From: Geodermatophilus nigrescens
Lineage (GTDB): Bacteria; Actinomycetota; Actinomycetes; Mycobacteriales; Geodermatophilaceae
Reading direction: 5' to 3'
Assembly: GCF_900129495.1 (NCBI RefSeq)
Contig: NZ_FQVX01000003.1
Span: 186,001 to 250,000 of the forward strand
DNA length: 64,000 bases
Shown: positions 56,387-64,000 of the stretch, piece after piece
Layout of the letters: each line of letters begins with the position of its first letter
Numbering within the stretch: position 1 is the first letter of the stretch
The notes under the pieces: model-generated
Told to the model about the DNA's origin: nothing
Database searches by the model: none
What the model saw: only the letters and a program-made list of their open reading frames with translations
Position numbers and translations under genes: made by a program

Positions 56387-57073
56387 GTGAAGAGCACCCT
56401 GACCCGCGGCGTCCTGCTGGCCACCGCCTCCACGCTGGCCGTCACCCTGAGCGCCTGCGGCTCGGACGACAGCGGCACCGCCAGCGAGGGCTCGGCCTCG
56501 CCCAGCAGCGACAGCAGCAGCGAGACCTCGTCGGGCTCCGAGGAGGGCATGGAGAGCACCAGCGGCTCCGACATGATGTCCGACGAGCCCTTCGGCGCCG
56601 GCTGCAGCGCCGTCCCCGCCGACGGCGAGGGCAGCTTCACCGGCATGACCGACGACCCGGTCGCCACCGCCGCCAGCAACAACCCGGTGCTGTCCACGCT
56701 GGTGCAGGCCGTCACCCAGGCCAACCTGGTCGACACCCTGAACACCACGCCGGACATCACCGTCATCGCCCCGGCCAACCCGGCCTTCGAGGCGATCCCG
56801 CAGGACCAGCTGCAGGCGGTCCTGGCCGACAACGCCGTGCTGACGCAGATCCTCACCCACCACGTCATCCCGGGCCGGCTCTCCCCGGACCAGCTCGCCG
56901 GCACCCACACCACCGTGGCCGGCGACGAGGTGACCATCGAGGGCTCGGGCGAGAACTTCACCGTGGCCCAGACCGTGACCGGCACCCCCGCCTCGGTCAT
57001 CTGCGGCAACGTGCAGACGGCGAACGCCACCGTCTACATCGTCGACCAGGTGCTGGCCCCCGCCGCCGGCTGA
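56387..57073 (+). CDS. Fasciclin-domain lipoprotein (MPT83/MPT70-like)
   Basis: A 228-residue lipoprotein. Lipobox VTLSAC24, then a Ser/Glu/Asp/Gly-rich linker to about residue 75, then one FAS1 domain with NPVLSTLVQAVTQANLVDTLNTTPDITVIAPANPAFEAIPQDQLQAVLADNAVLTQILTHHVIPGRLSPDQLAG and the closing VICGNVQTANATVYIVDQVLAPA. It probably mediates envelope adhesion or binding. In mycobacteria MPT70/83 genes lie near redox genes controlled by SigK; the neighbouring molybdopterin oxidoreductase parallels this, but no sigK is present here. GTG start with GAGGAG 11 bases upstream. Confidence 0.92.
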   Translation: MKSTLTRGVLLATASTLAVTLSACGSDDSGTASEGSASPSSDSSSETSSGSEEGMESTSGSDMMSDEPFGAGCSAVPADGEGSFTGMTDDPVATAASNNPVLSTLVQAVTQANLVDTLNTTPDITVIAPANPAFEAIPQDQLQAVLADNAVLTQILTHHVIPGRLSPDQLAGTHTTVAGDEVTIEGSGENFTVAQTVTGTPASVICGNVQTANATVYIVDQVLAPAAG

Positions 57074-57107
57074 CCCCGCTCCCCGTCCGCGTGACGGGGT
57101 CCCCGAC

Positions 57108-57148
57108 GGGCCGCCGTCCGACCACTCCCCCCGGTCGGGCGGCGGCCC
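57108..57148 (+). terminator. Terminator of the fasciclin gene
   Basis: A 16-bp stem GGGCCGCCGTCCGACC with GGTCGGGCGGCGGCCC (one G-U pair) and a nine-base loop. Confidence 0.75.
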
Positions 57149-57188
57149 TCGCCGTGTGCCGGGCCGGGCACGGCTCGTGGCCGCTGCC

Positions 57189-57194
57189 TAGGGT
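57189..57194 (+). promoter_or_regulatory. -10 hexamer of leaderless pyrE
   Basis: TAGGGT ends seven bases before the pyrE ATG; no Shine-Dalgarno is present. The layout equals that of dcd and ohrR. Confidence 0.55.
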
Positions 57195-57201
57195 CGCCTC
57201 C

Positions 57202-57756
57202 ATGACCGCACCGGCCGTCCTGCCCGACCGCGACCGCCTGCTCGAGCTGATCGTCGACCTCGCCGTCGTGCACGGGCGGGTCACGCTGTCCTCCGGCCAG
57301 GAGGCCGACTGGTACATCGACATGCGCCGGCTCACGCTGCACCACGAGGGCGCCCCGCTGGTCGGCCGGGTGATGCGCCAGCTCACCGGCGACCTGCGCT
57401 ACGACGTCGTCGGCGGGCTCACCCTGGGCGCGGACCCCGTGGCGACGGCGATGCTGCACGCCGCGGCCGACGGCGAGGGGTTCCTCGACGCCTGTGTCGT
57501 GCGCAAGGCGGGCAAGGCGCACGGCCTGCAGCGCCGCATCGAGGGCCCCGACGTCGAGGGGCGGTCGGTGCTCGTCGTCGAGGACGTCTCCACCACCGGC
57601 AGCAGCCCGCTGGCCGCCGTCGAGGCGCTGCAGGAGGCGGGCGCGGAGGTCATCGCCGTCGCCGTGATCGTCGACCGCGGCGGGCGGGCCGCCGTCGAGG
57701 CCGCCGGCCTGGAGTACCGCGCCGCCTTCACCCTCGCCGACCTCGGCCTCGACTAG
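57202..57756 (+). CDS. pyrE: Orotate phosphoribosyltransferase
   Basis: A 184-residue enzyme that joins orotate and PRPP to form OMP in pyrimidine synthesis. It begins with LLELIVDLAVVHGRVTLSSGQEADWYIDMRRLTLHHEGAPLVG; the PRPP loop is VLVVEDVSTTGSSPLAAVEAL; VVRKAGKAHGLQRRIEGPDVEGR is the flexible catalytic loop with its Lys residues. Length is typical. Probably leaderless. It is unlinked to other pyr genes but shares the pyrimidine theme with dcd only distantly. A palindromic element follows 10 bases after the stop. Confidence 0.96.
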   Translation: MTAPAVLPDRDRLLELIVDLAVVHGRVTLSSGQEADWYIDMRRLTLHHEGAPLVGRVMRQLTGDLRYDVVGGLTLGADPVATAMLHAAADGEGFLDACVVRKAGKAHGLQRRIEGPDVEGRSVLVVEDVSTTGSSPLAAVEALQEAGAEVIAVAVIVDRGGRAAVEAAGLEYRAAFTLADLGLD

Positions 57757-57766
57757 CCGCATCGCC

Positions 57767-57846
57767 GTCCTGGCTCACCCCCACGCGTCCTGGCTCACCG
57801 TCCACCGTGAGCCAGGACGCAGCACGATCAGGTCACCTGATCATGC
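57767..57846. repeat. Double-hairpin palindromic element, copy 3
   Basis: A half B arm GTCCTGGCTCAC (57767-57778), then hairpin B with perfect 14-bp arms GCGTCCTGGCTCAC/GTGAGCCAGGACGC (57785-57820), then hairpin A with 12-bp arms GCACGATCAGGT/ACCTGATCATGC with one mismatch (57822-57846). The A hairpin has changed its central bases in a compensating way (GGC/GCC to GGT/ACC), which supports selection for the fold. It lies between pyrE and the glycolate oxidase gene. Confidence 0.85.
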
Positions 57847-57870
57847 GCCGCCCCGCCGTACGGTGTGGCG

Positions 57871-59265
57871 GTGACCACACTCGCCACCGCGTGGGTCGAC
57901 GAGCTCACCGCCGCGCTCGGGTCCGACGGCGTGCGCACCGACCCCGACGTCACCGCCTCCTACGCCCGCGACCAGGCGATGCTCGCCGAGGCCGGTACCC
58001 CGGCCGCGGTCGTGTTCCCGCGCAGCACCGACGAGGTCGCCGCCGTTCTGCGGGTCGCCGCGCGGCACGGCGTCCCCGTCGTCCCGCGCGGCGCGGGCTC
58101 GGGCCTGGCCGGCGCGAGCAACGCCGTCGACGGCGCGATCACCCTCGTGATGACGCGGATGGACGCCGTCCTCGAGGTGTCCCCGGCCGACCGGCTCGCC
58201 GCCGTGCAGCCCGGCGTGGTCAACAAGGCGCTGCGCGACGCCGTCGCCGGCTCGGGGCTGTTCTATCCGCCCGACCCGAGCAGCTACGACTGGTGCACGA
58301 TCGGCGGCAACCTCTCCACCAACTCCGGCGGCCTGTGCTGCGTGAAGTACGGCGTCACCACCGACTACGTGCTGGGCCTGGAGGTCGTGCTCGCCGACGG
58401 GCGGGTGCTGCGCACCGGCCGGCGCACGGTCAAGGGCGTCGCGGGCTACGACCTGGCGCGGCTGTTCGTCGGCTCCGAGGGGACGCTCGGCGTGATCACC
58501 GAGGCCACGCTCGCCCTGCGCCCGGCGCCGCAGCGGCCGGTCACGCTGGTGGCCACCTTCGCCACCACGGCGCAGACCGGCCAGGTGGTGGAGCGGGTGG
58601 TCACCTCCGGCCTGGTGCCGAGCCTGCTCGAGGTCATGGACAACACCTGCATCTGCGCCGTCGACGACCTGCTGCACGCCGACCTCAACCGCGACGCGCA
58701 CGCCCTGCTGGTGGCGCAGTCCGACAGCGGGGGAGCGGCGGCGGCCGCCGAGATCGAGTCCCTGGCGCAGCTGTGCCGGGAGGCCGGCGCGCAGCTGGTG
58801 CACTCCACCGACGACCCGGCCGAGGGCGACCTGCTGCTCGCCGCCCGCCGGATGGCGCTGCCCGCGCTGGAGCAGCTGGGCACCACCCTCATCGACGACG
58901 TCGCCGTGCCGCGCTCGCGGATCGCCGCGTTCCTCGACGGCTGCGACGGGATCGCCGTCCGCCGCGGGCTGACGATCGGCGTCGTCGGGCACGCCGGCGA
59001 CGGCAACATGCACCCGACCATCTGCTTCGACCCCGCCGACGACGGCCAGCGCGCCCGGGCGTTCGCCGCGTTCGACGACATCCTCGCGCTCGGGCTGTCG
59101 CTCGGCGGCACGGTGACCGGCGAGCACGGCATCGGCTCGCTCAAGGTCGAGTGGCTCGAGCGCGAGGTCGGCGAGGTCTCCCTCGACGTGCACCGCCGGA
59201 TCAAGGACGCGCTCGACCCGGCCGGCCTCCTCAACCCCGGCAAGGTGCTCCGCCGCCGCGGGTGA
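57871..59265 (+). CDS. glcD: FAD-binding glycolate/D-lactate oxidase (GlcD-like)
   Basis: A 464-residue FAD oxidase of the VAO/PCMH family that oxidises glycolate, D-lactate or another 2-hydroxy acid. FAD-binding VVPRGAGSGLAGASNAVDGAITLVM and DPSSYDWCTIGGNLSTNSGGLCCVKYGVTTDYVLGLEVVLADG are in the PCMH part; the C-terminal FAD-oxidase_C domain has GVVGHAGDGNMHPTICFD and GGTVTGEHGIGSLKVEWL. TACGGT six bases before the GTG at 57871 suggests a leaderless transcript; an in-frame GTG two codons earlier is possible. No glcEF genes adjoin. Confidence 0.92.
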   Translation: MTTLATAWVDELTAALGSDGVRTDPDVTASYARDQAMLAEAGTPAAVVFPRSTDEVAAVLRVAARHGVPVVPRGAGSGLAGASNAVDGAITLVMTRMDAVLEVSPADRLAAVQPGVVNKALRDAVAGSGLFYPPDPSSYDWCTIGGNLSTNSGGLCCVKYGVTTDYVLGLEVVLADGRVLRTGRRTVKGVAGYDLARLFVGSEGTLGVITEATLALRPAPQRPVTLVATFATTAQTGQVVERVVTSGLVPSLLEVMDNTCICAVDDLLHADLNRDAHALLVAQSDSGGAAAAAEIESLAQLCREAGAQLVHSTDDPAEGDLLLAARRMALPALEQLGTTLIDDVAVPRSRIAAFLDGCDGIAVRRGLTIGVVGHAGDGNMHPTICFDPADDGQRARAFAAFDDILALGLSLGGTVTGEHGIGSLKVEWLEREVGEVSLDVHRRIKDALDPAGLLNPGKVLRRRG

Positions 59266-59339
59266 GACGGGGGCCTGTCGGGGGTCCGGCGCCCGGGAGA
59301 TACTGACGCCGCCCAGCGTCGATCGACAGGAGTTCCCGG

Positions 59340-60374
59340 ATGCCCATCGCGACCCCCGAGGTCTACGCCGACATGATCAGCCGGGCGAAGGAGGGCGGCT
59401 TCGCCTACCCGGCGATCAACTGCACCTCGTCCGAGACGATCAACGCGGCGCTGCGCGGCTTCGCCGACGCGGGCAGCGACGGCATCATCCAGTTCTCCAC
59501 CGGCGGCGCCGAGTTCGGCTCGGGCACCCGGGTGAAGGACATGGTCACCGGCGCGGTGGCGCTGGCCGAGTTCGCGCACGTCGTCGCCGAGAGGTACCCG
59601 GTCAACGTCGCGCTGCACACCGACCACTGCCCGAAGGACAAGCTCGACAGCTACGTCCGCCCGCTCATCGCGCTGTCCAAGGACCGCGTCGACGCCGGCC
59701 AGGCGCCGCTGTTCCAGTCGCACATGTGGGACGGCTCGGCGATCGACCTGGAGGAGAACCTCCAGATCGCCGAGGAGCTCATCGACAAGTGCGCGGCCGC
59801 CAAGATCGTGCTCGAGCTGGAGATCGGCGTCGTCGGCGGCGAGGAGGACGGCGTCGCGCACGACATCAACGACAAGCTCTACACCGCCCCCGGCGACTTC
59901 GTGTCCACGGCGAAGGCCCTGGGCCTCGGCGAGCGCGGCGTCTACCTGCTCGCGGCCACCTTCGGCAACGTCCACGGCGTCTACAAGCCGGGCAACGTCA
60001 AGCTGCGGCCGGAGATCCTCAAGGAAGGCCAGGAGGTCGTCACGCAGGAGCTCGGCCTGCCCGAGGGCAGCAAGCCGTTCAACTTCGTCTTCCACGGCGG
60101 CTCGGGCTCGCTGCAGTCGGAGATCCGCGAGGCGCTGTCCTACGGCGTGGTGAAGATGAACGTCGACACCGACACCCAGTACGCCTTCACCCGGCCGATC
60201 GCCGGCCACATGTTCAGCAACTACGACGGCGTGCTGAAGGTCGACGGCGAGGTCGGCAACAAGAAGGCCTACGACCCGCGGCCCTACATGAAGCTCGCCG
60301 AGACCGGGATGGCCGCGCGCGTCCAGCAGGCGTGCGAGGACCTGCTGTCGGCCGGTCAGAGCCCGAGCGCCTGA
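59340..60374 (+). CDS. fba: Class II fructose-bisphosphate aldolase
   Basis: A 344-residue zinc aldolase of glycolysis and gluconeogenesis. It begins MPIATPEVYADMISRAKEGGFAYPAINCTSSETINAALRGFADAGSDGIIQFSTGG; zinc ligands are in VALHTDHCPKDKLD, ELEIGVVGGEEDGV, LAATFGNVHGVY and FNFVFHGGSGS; KMNVDTDTQYAF is the phosphate-binding end. Length and motifs equal the mycobacterial FbaA. ATG start with ACAGGAG. A GATACT -10-like hexamer lies at 59299-59304. DUF3151 follows three bases after the stop; the PEP synthase pair further on is also gluconeogenic. Confidence 0.97.
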   Translation: MPIATPEVYADMISRAKEGGFAYPAINCTSSETINAALRGFADAGSDGIIQFSTGGAEFGSGTRVKDMVTGAVALAEFAHVVAERYPVNVALHTDHCPKDKLDSYVRPLIALSKDRVDAGQAPLFQSHMWDGSAIDLEENLQIAEELIDKCAAAKIVLELEIGVVGGEEDGVAHDINDKLYTAPGDFVSTAKALGLGERGVYLLAATFGNVHGVYKPGNVKLRPEILKEGQEVVTQELGLPEGSKPFNFVFHGGSGSLQSEIREALSYGVVKMNVDTDTQYAFTRPIAGHMFSNYDGVLKVDGEVGNKKAYDPRPYMKLAETGMAARVQQACEDLLSAGQSPSA

Positions 60375-60377
60375 GCC

Positions 60378-60782
60378 ATGACGCACTCGCACAACCTGCT
60401 CGGCGAGCCGCCCGCCACCCTGCTGCCCGGCGACCCGGAGGCCGAGGCCGCGCTGGCCGCCGGCACCGACCCCGCCGAGGTGGCCGCCGCCCACCCCCGC
60501 GCCAGCGCCGCCTGGGCGGCCCTGGCCGAGGCCGCGCTCGAGGGCGGCCGCACCATCGAGGCCTACGCCTACGCGCGCACCGGCTACCACCGCGGCCTCG
60601 ACGCGCTGCGCAAGAACGGGTGGAAGGGCTACGGCCCGGTGCCGTGGTCGCACGAGCCCAACCGGGGCTTCCTGCGCTGCGTCACCGTGCTCGCCCGGGC
60701 CGCCGAGGCGATCGGCGAGGTCGACGAGCAGGAGCGCTGCACCCAGCTGCTGCGCGACTGCGACCCGACGCTGGCGCCCTGA
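60378..60782 (+). CDS. DUF3151 family protein
   Basis: A 134-residue soluble protein with the DUF3151 pattern: [97 protein letters not shown]. The family is actinobacterial, of unknown function, and regularly follows fba as here (three-base gap), so a role linked to aldolase or central carbon flux is a reasonable guess. A hairpin closes the two-gene operon. Confidence 0.92.
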   Translation: MTHSHNLLGEPPATLLPGDPEAEAALAAGTDPAEVAAAHPRASAAWAALAEAALEGGRTIEAYAYARTGYHRGLDALRKNGWKGYGPVPWSHEPNRGFLRCVTVLARAAEAIGEVDEQERCTQLLRDCDPTLAP

Positions 60783-60810
60783 CCCCCGCCTGACCGGCAC
60801 GACCCCACCG

Positions 60811-60842
60811 CGGCCGCCGTCCCTCCCCGGGGACGGCGGCCG
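60811..60842 (+). terminator. Terminator of fba-DUF3151
   Basis: A perfect 13-bp stem CGGCCGCCGTCCC/GGGACGGCGGCCG with a six-base loop, 29 bases after the DUF3151 stop. Confidence 0.8.
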
Positions 60843-60988
60843 TCGTGCGCGGAGGGCCGGTCACCCCGCGTCACCGGGTCGGGTGGACCGGGACCGGTCC
60901 CGGCCCGCTCACCAGGCAGGACGCGCGCTGCCGGAGCACACTCCGTGAACACGCGCCCGCCGGGCGCCCGTGCAGGGAGGTGGTGTCC

Positions 60989-61132
60989 GTGGCGACACTG
61001 CTCTGGATCCTGGCCGTCGTCCTCGTGGTCGCCGGCATCTTCGCGATCCTCCGCAAGCAGCTGCTGTGGGGGATCGTGCTGATCGTCGTGGGGCTCCTCG
61101 TGGGCCCTGGTGGTGTCAGCGTCTTCACCTGA
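60989..61132 (+). CDS. GPGG-motif small membrane protein
   Basis: A 47-residue protein with two hydrophobic segments (LLWILAVVLVVAGIFAILR and LLWGIVLIVVGLLV) joined by a short basic turn, ending GPGGVSVFT. It matches the small actinobacterial GPGG-motif membrane proteins, which have no known function. The GTG at 60989 is fixed by GGGAGG eight bases upstream; translation from the earlier GTG at 60983 would break the spacing. Confidence 0.8.
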   Translation: MATLLWILAVVLVVAGIFAILRKQLLWGIVLIVVGLLVGPGGVSVFT

Positions 61133-61135
61133 CCG

Positions 61136-61173
61136 GCGCGGTCCGGGGCGGGGAACGTCCGCCCGGACCGCGC
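61136..61173 (+). terminator. Terminator of the GPGG gene
   Basis: A perfect 12-bp stem GCGCGGTCCGGG/CCCGGACCGCGC with a 14-base loop, starting three bases after the stop. Confidence 0.7.
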
Positions 61174-61222
61174 GCGGGAGCCGCTCCGCACGCGCAGCCC
61201 GGCCGTGGCACGATCCCGCGGC

Positions 61223-62122
61223 ATGGACCGCGACGCAGCGAGCCCGGGTGACGAGGTCCCCGCCGTACCGGTCTTCTTCCTGTCCGACAGCACCGGCATC
61301 AGCGCCGAGACGATGGGCAACGCGCTGCTCATCCAGTTCCCCGAGCTGCACTTCGACCGCACGCTCGTGCCGTTCATCTCCACCGTCGAGCAGGCCCGCG
61401 AGGTGGTCGCGCAGATCGACGAGCTCGCCGACGGCCCGGTGACGCCGCTGGTGTTCACGACCGCCGCCGTCGACGAGGTGCGCCAGGAGCTGCTGCGCTG
61501 CCGCGTCCCGGTCATCGACTTCTTCGGCATGCACATGGACCGGGTCGAGCAGGTGCTCGGCGCCCGCGGCCTGCGCGAGGCCCGCCGGCTCCACGGCGTC
61601 GGCGACGTCCGCCGCTACAACGACCGGATGGCCGCCGTCGAGTTCGCCATCGAGCACGACGACGGGCAGAGCTCGCGGGCGCTGGAGCGGGCCGACGTCG
61701 TCCTGCTGGCCCCCTCGCGCTGCGGCAAGACGCCGACGGCCATGTACCTCGCGCTGCAGCACGGCCTGTTCGTCGCCAACTACCCGCTGGTCGACGAGGA
61801 CCTCGAGACCACCGACCTGCCGCGCCCGGTGCGCGCGCTGGCCGACCGCTGCTTCGGGCTGACCACCACGGTCACCCGGCTGTCCCGCGTCCGCCAGGAG
61901 CGCCGCCCGGACTCCCGCTACGCCTCCGAGGCGCAGTGCCGTGCCGAGCTGCGCAAGGCCGCGGCCATGTACGACGCGCACCGCCTGCCCACGGTGGACA
62001 CCTCCGCGGCCTCGGTCGAGGAGATCGCCGCCGTCGTCATCCAGACCCTCGCCCGGGGACGGCGCCGCGGTGGCGACCGCCGGTCCGCCGGGCGGGGCAG
62101 AACCCCGGGAGGGACCGCGTGA
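61223..62122 (+). CDS. ppsR: PEP synthase regulatory protein (DUF299/PSRP)
   Basis: A 299-residue bifunctional serine/threonine kinase and pyrophosphorylase that inactivates and reactivates pyruvate,water dikinase (PpsA). [30 protein letters not shown] starts the family, the ADP-binding P-loop is [19 protein letters not shown] (about residues 159-176), and [44 protein letters not shown] ends it. A basic, Gly-rich tail of 25 residues is additional. Its stop overlaps the ppsA GTG, coupling regulator and target. ATG start without a clear Shine-Dalgarno. Confidence 0.95.
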   Translation: MDRDAASPGDEVPAVPVFFLSDSTGISAETMGNALLIQFPELHFDRTLVPFISTVEQAREVVAQIDELADGPVTPLVFTTAAVDEVRQELLRCRVPVIDFFGMHMDRVEQVLGARGLREARRLHGVGDVRRYNDRMAAVEFAIEHDDGQSSRALERADVVLLAPSRCGKTPTAMYLALQHGLFVANYPLVDEDLETTDLPRPVRALADRCFGLTTTVTRLSRVRQERRPDSRYASEAQCRAELRKAAAMYDAHRLPTVDTSAASVEEIAAVVIQTLARGRRRGGDRRSAGRGRTPGGTA

Positions 62123-64000
62123 GCACCGAACGCCCCGCGAGCACGAACGCCGGCACCGAGAACGTCCGCTGGTTCGCCGACCTGGGGATGGGCGACCTCG
62201 AGGAGGTCGGCGGCAAGAACGCCTCGCTCGGCGAGATGATCTCCCACCTCGCCGACGCCGGCGTGCGCGTGCCCGACGGCTTCGCCACCACTGCCACCGC
62301 CTACCGGCACTTCCTGGGCGACACCGGCCTCGCGGAGCGCATCTCCGAGCGGCTGCGCGACCTGGACACCGACGACGTCCGCGAACTGGCCGCCGCGGGC
62401 CGGGAGATCCGCGGCTGGGTCGTCGGCCAGCCCTTCCCCGAGCAGCTCGAGGCCGACATCCGCACCGCCTACGAGCAGCTCGTGGGCGACGACGACGCGC
62501 TGTCGTTCGCCGTCCGCTCCAGCGCCACCGCCGAGGACCTGCCCGACGCCTCGTTCGCCGGCCAGCAGGAGACCTTCCTCAACGTCCGCGGCATCGACGC
62601 GGTGCTGCAGGCCGTCCGCGAGGTCTACGCCTCCCTCTACAACGACCGGGCGATCGCCTACCGCGTGCACCACGGCTTCGAGCACGACACCGTCGCGCTG
62701 TCGGCCGGCGTGCAGCGGATGGTGCGCTCCGACGTCGGGGCCTCCGGGGTGCTGTTCACCGTCGACACCGAGTCCGGCTTCCCCGACGCCGTCTTCGTCA
62801 CCGCCGCCTACGGCCTGGGCGAGGGCGTCGTGCAGGGCGCGGTCAACCCCGACGAGTTCTACGTCTACAAGCCCGCCCTGCGCGCCGGGCGCCCCGCGAT
62901 CCTCAAGCGGGGGGTGGGCGACAAGGCCACCAAGATGGTCTACACCGACTCCACCGAGGTCGGCCGCACCACCGAGTTCGTCGACGTCGACCCCGCCGAC
63001 CGCCGGGTGCTGTCCCTGACCGACGACGAGGTCACCGAGCTGGCCCGCTACGCGCTGGTCATCGAGGAGCACTACGGGCGCCCGATGGACGTCGAGTGGG
63101 GCAAGGACGGCGTCGACGGCGGCCTGTACGTGCTGCAGGCGCGCCCGGAGACCGTCCAGTCGCGCACGGGCAGCGGCACCGAGCGCTTCCGGCTGACCGG
63201 CTCGGGCACCGTGCTGGTCGAGGGCCGGGCGATCGGGCAGAAGATCGGCGCGGGCGCGGTCCGGGTGCTGCGCGACATCGAGGAGATGGGCGACTTCCGC
63301 CCCGGCGACGTCCTGGTCGCGGACATGACCGACCCCGACTGGGAGCCGATCATGAAGCGCGCGTCGGCGATCGTGACCAACCGCGGCGGGCGCACCTGCC
63401 ACGCGGCGATCATCGCCCGCGAGCTCGGCATCCCCGCCGTCGTCGGCACCGGGTCGGCCACCCGCTCGCTCGCCGACGGCCAGGAGGTCACCGTCTCCTG
63501 CGCCGAGGGGGACACCGGCCACGTCTACGAGGGCGCCGTCGACTACGAGGTGGAGGAGACCCGCCTCGACGCCATGCCCCCGGTCCCCACCAAGATCATG
63601 ATGAACGTCGGCACGCCGGAGCAGGCGTTCGCCTTCTCCCGGCTGCCCAACGCCGGCGTCGGGCTGGCCCGGCTGGAGTTCGTCATCAACCGGCAGATCG
63701 GCATCCACCCGAAGGCGCTGCTGGAGTTCGACGAGCTCCCCGGCCGGCTGCGCGAGGAGGTCGCCGAGCGGATCGCGGCCTACCCCTCGCCGCGGGACTT
63801 CTTCGTCCAGCGGGTCGCCGAGGGCGTGGCCATGATCGCCGCGGCCTTCGCCCCCGAGCCGGTGATCGTGCGGATGAGCGACTTCAAGTCCAACGAGTAC
63901 GCCAACCTGCTCGGCGGCGAGCGCTACGAGCCCGAGGAGGAGAACCCGATGATCGGGTACCGGGGCGCCTCCCGGTACCTGTCGGAGGACTTCGCCGAGT
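62119..64000 (+). CDS. ppsA: Phosphoenolpyruvate synthase (pyruvate,water dikinase), cut by window end
   Basis: Converts pyruvate, ATP and water to PEP, AMP and phosphate for gluconeogenesis. 627 codons of about 790-800 are present. The ATP-grasp domain begins [26 protein letters not shown] and contains [27 protein letters not shown]; the phosphohistidine domain has the catalytic His428 in [24 protein letters not shown]; the C-terminal PEP-binding barrel starts with [31 protein letters not shown]. The Thr preceding Cys-His in GGRTCHAA is the residue modified by the upstream regulator in other bacteria. GTG start overlaps that gene's stop. Confidence 0.96.
   Translation, partial: MSTERPASTNAGTENVRWFADLGMGDLEEVGGKNASLGEMISHLADAGVRVPDGFATTATAYRHFLGDTGLAERISERLRDLDTDDVRELAAAGREIRGWVVGQPFPEQLEADIRTAYEQLVGDDDALSFAVRSSATAEDLPDASFAGQQETFLNVRGIDAVLQAVREVYASLYNDRAIAYRVHHGFEHDTVALSAGVQRMVRSDVGASGVLFTVDTESGFPDAVFVTAAYGLGEGVVQGAVNPDEFYVYKPALRAGRPAILKRGVGDKATKMVYTDSTEVGRTTEFVDVDPADRRVLSLTDDEVTELARYALVIEEHYGRPMDVEWGKDGVDGGLYVLQARPETVQSRTGSGTERFRLTGSGTVLVEGRAIGQKIGAGAVRVLRDIEEMGDFRPGDVLVADMTDPDWEPIMKRASAIVTNRGGRTCHAAIIARELGIPAVVGTGSATRSLADGQEVTVSCAEGDTGHVYEGAVDYEVEETRLDAMPPVPTKIMMNVGTPEQAFAFSRLPNAGVGLARLEFVINRQIGIHPKALLEFDELPGRLREEVAERIAAYPSPRDFFVQRVAEGVAMIAAAFAPEPVIVRMSDFKSNEYANLLGGERYEPEEENPMIGYRGASRYLSEDFAE

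Overview
The window is one continuous piece of a very GC-rich chromosome. Gene content points to an actinobacterium: a mycothiol-type maleylpyruvate isomerase fold protein, an EtfD-type electron acceptor for beta-oxidation, FadE5, a dnaK-grpE-dnaJ-hspR operon with HspR-type operators, SAM-IV riboswitches, DosR/DosS-like regulators, DUF3140, DUF3151 and GPGG-motif small proteins, frequent GTG starts and apparently leaderless genes. The combination fits Geodermatophilaceae (Blastococcus, Geodermatophilus or Modestobacter) or a close relative; this placement is inference. I see no prophage, CRISPR array, plasmid functions or complete insertion sequence.

Layout. 1-5.6 kb (mostly minus strand): FadE5-like acyl-CoA dehydrogenase cut by the window edge, a LapA-domain membrane protein, small proteins, a TetR regulator, a ribokinase with an added tail and a DUF6328 membrane protein. 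5.7-12.4 kb: DUF3140, a methyltransferase plus type III polyketide synthase pair, a DosR/DosS-like two-component pair, a USP-like protein, a HemK-like methyltransferase, a TOPRIM protein and the in-frame remnant of a VOC gene. 12.5-27.1 kb: a large organosulfur locus. Two operons each start with a similar promoter element and a SAM-IV riboswitch, and each contains a short cysteine-ending leader peptide. The first carries a GNAT acetyltransferase, an amino-acid ABC transporter with two tandem binding lipoproteins, a shortened FAD oxidoreductase, DUF1684 and two LLM flavin monooxygenases. The second carries a class V aminotransferase, an FAD/NAD(P) protein and a flavin reductase. An ssuE-ssuD-like pair is transcribed divergently from the second. 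By gene content the first operon resembles the Bacillus ytmI-tcy-ytmO-ytnJ operon for S-alkylcysteine salvage.

27.1-40.8 kb: tRNA-Gly(CCC), a maleylpyruvate isomerase fold protein, a multidomain hybrid histidine kinase, an Aer-like PAS protein with a soluble chemoreceptor, a repeat-rich S8 protease, dcd, a CynX-like MFS transporter, DUF389 and EtfD. 40.9-42.2 kb: an AbiEi/DUF559 gene bracketed by inverted copies of a double-hairpin palindromic element that recurs at 57.8 kb. 42.3-53.5 kb: stress module with dnaK-grpE-dnaJ-hspR-marR, a MarR/DHA2 efflux pair, osmC/ohrR and clpB. 53.6-64 kb: a Q/Y/P/G-rich membrane protein, a molybdopterin oxidoreductase, a fasciclin lipoprotein, pyrE, a glycolate/D-lactate oxidase, fba, DUF3151, a GPGG protein, and the PEP synthase regulator with ppsA, which runs off the end.

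Three regulatory links are visible across the window. A motif TTACYCGCCGGTAA occurs twice before fadE5 and once before etfD, which act in successive steps of beta-oxidation. HAIR-like operators precede both dnaK and clpB. The two sulfur operons share a 28-nt promoter element, the same riboswitch class and the same leader-peptide family.
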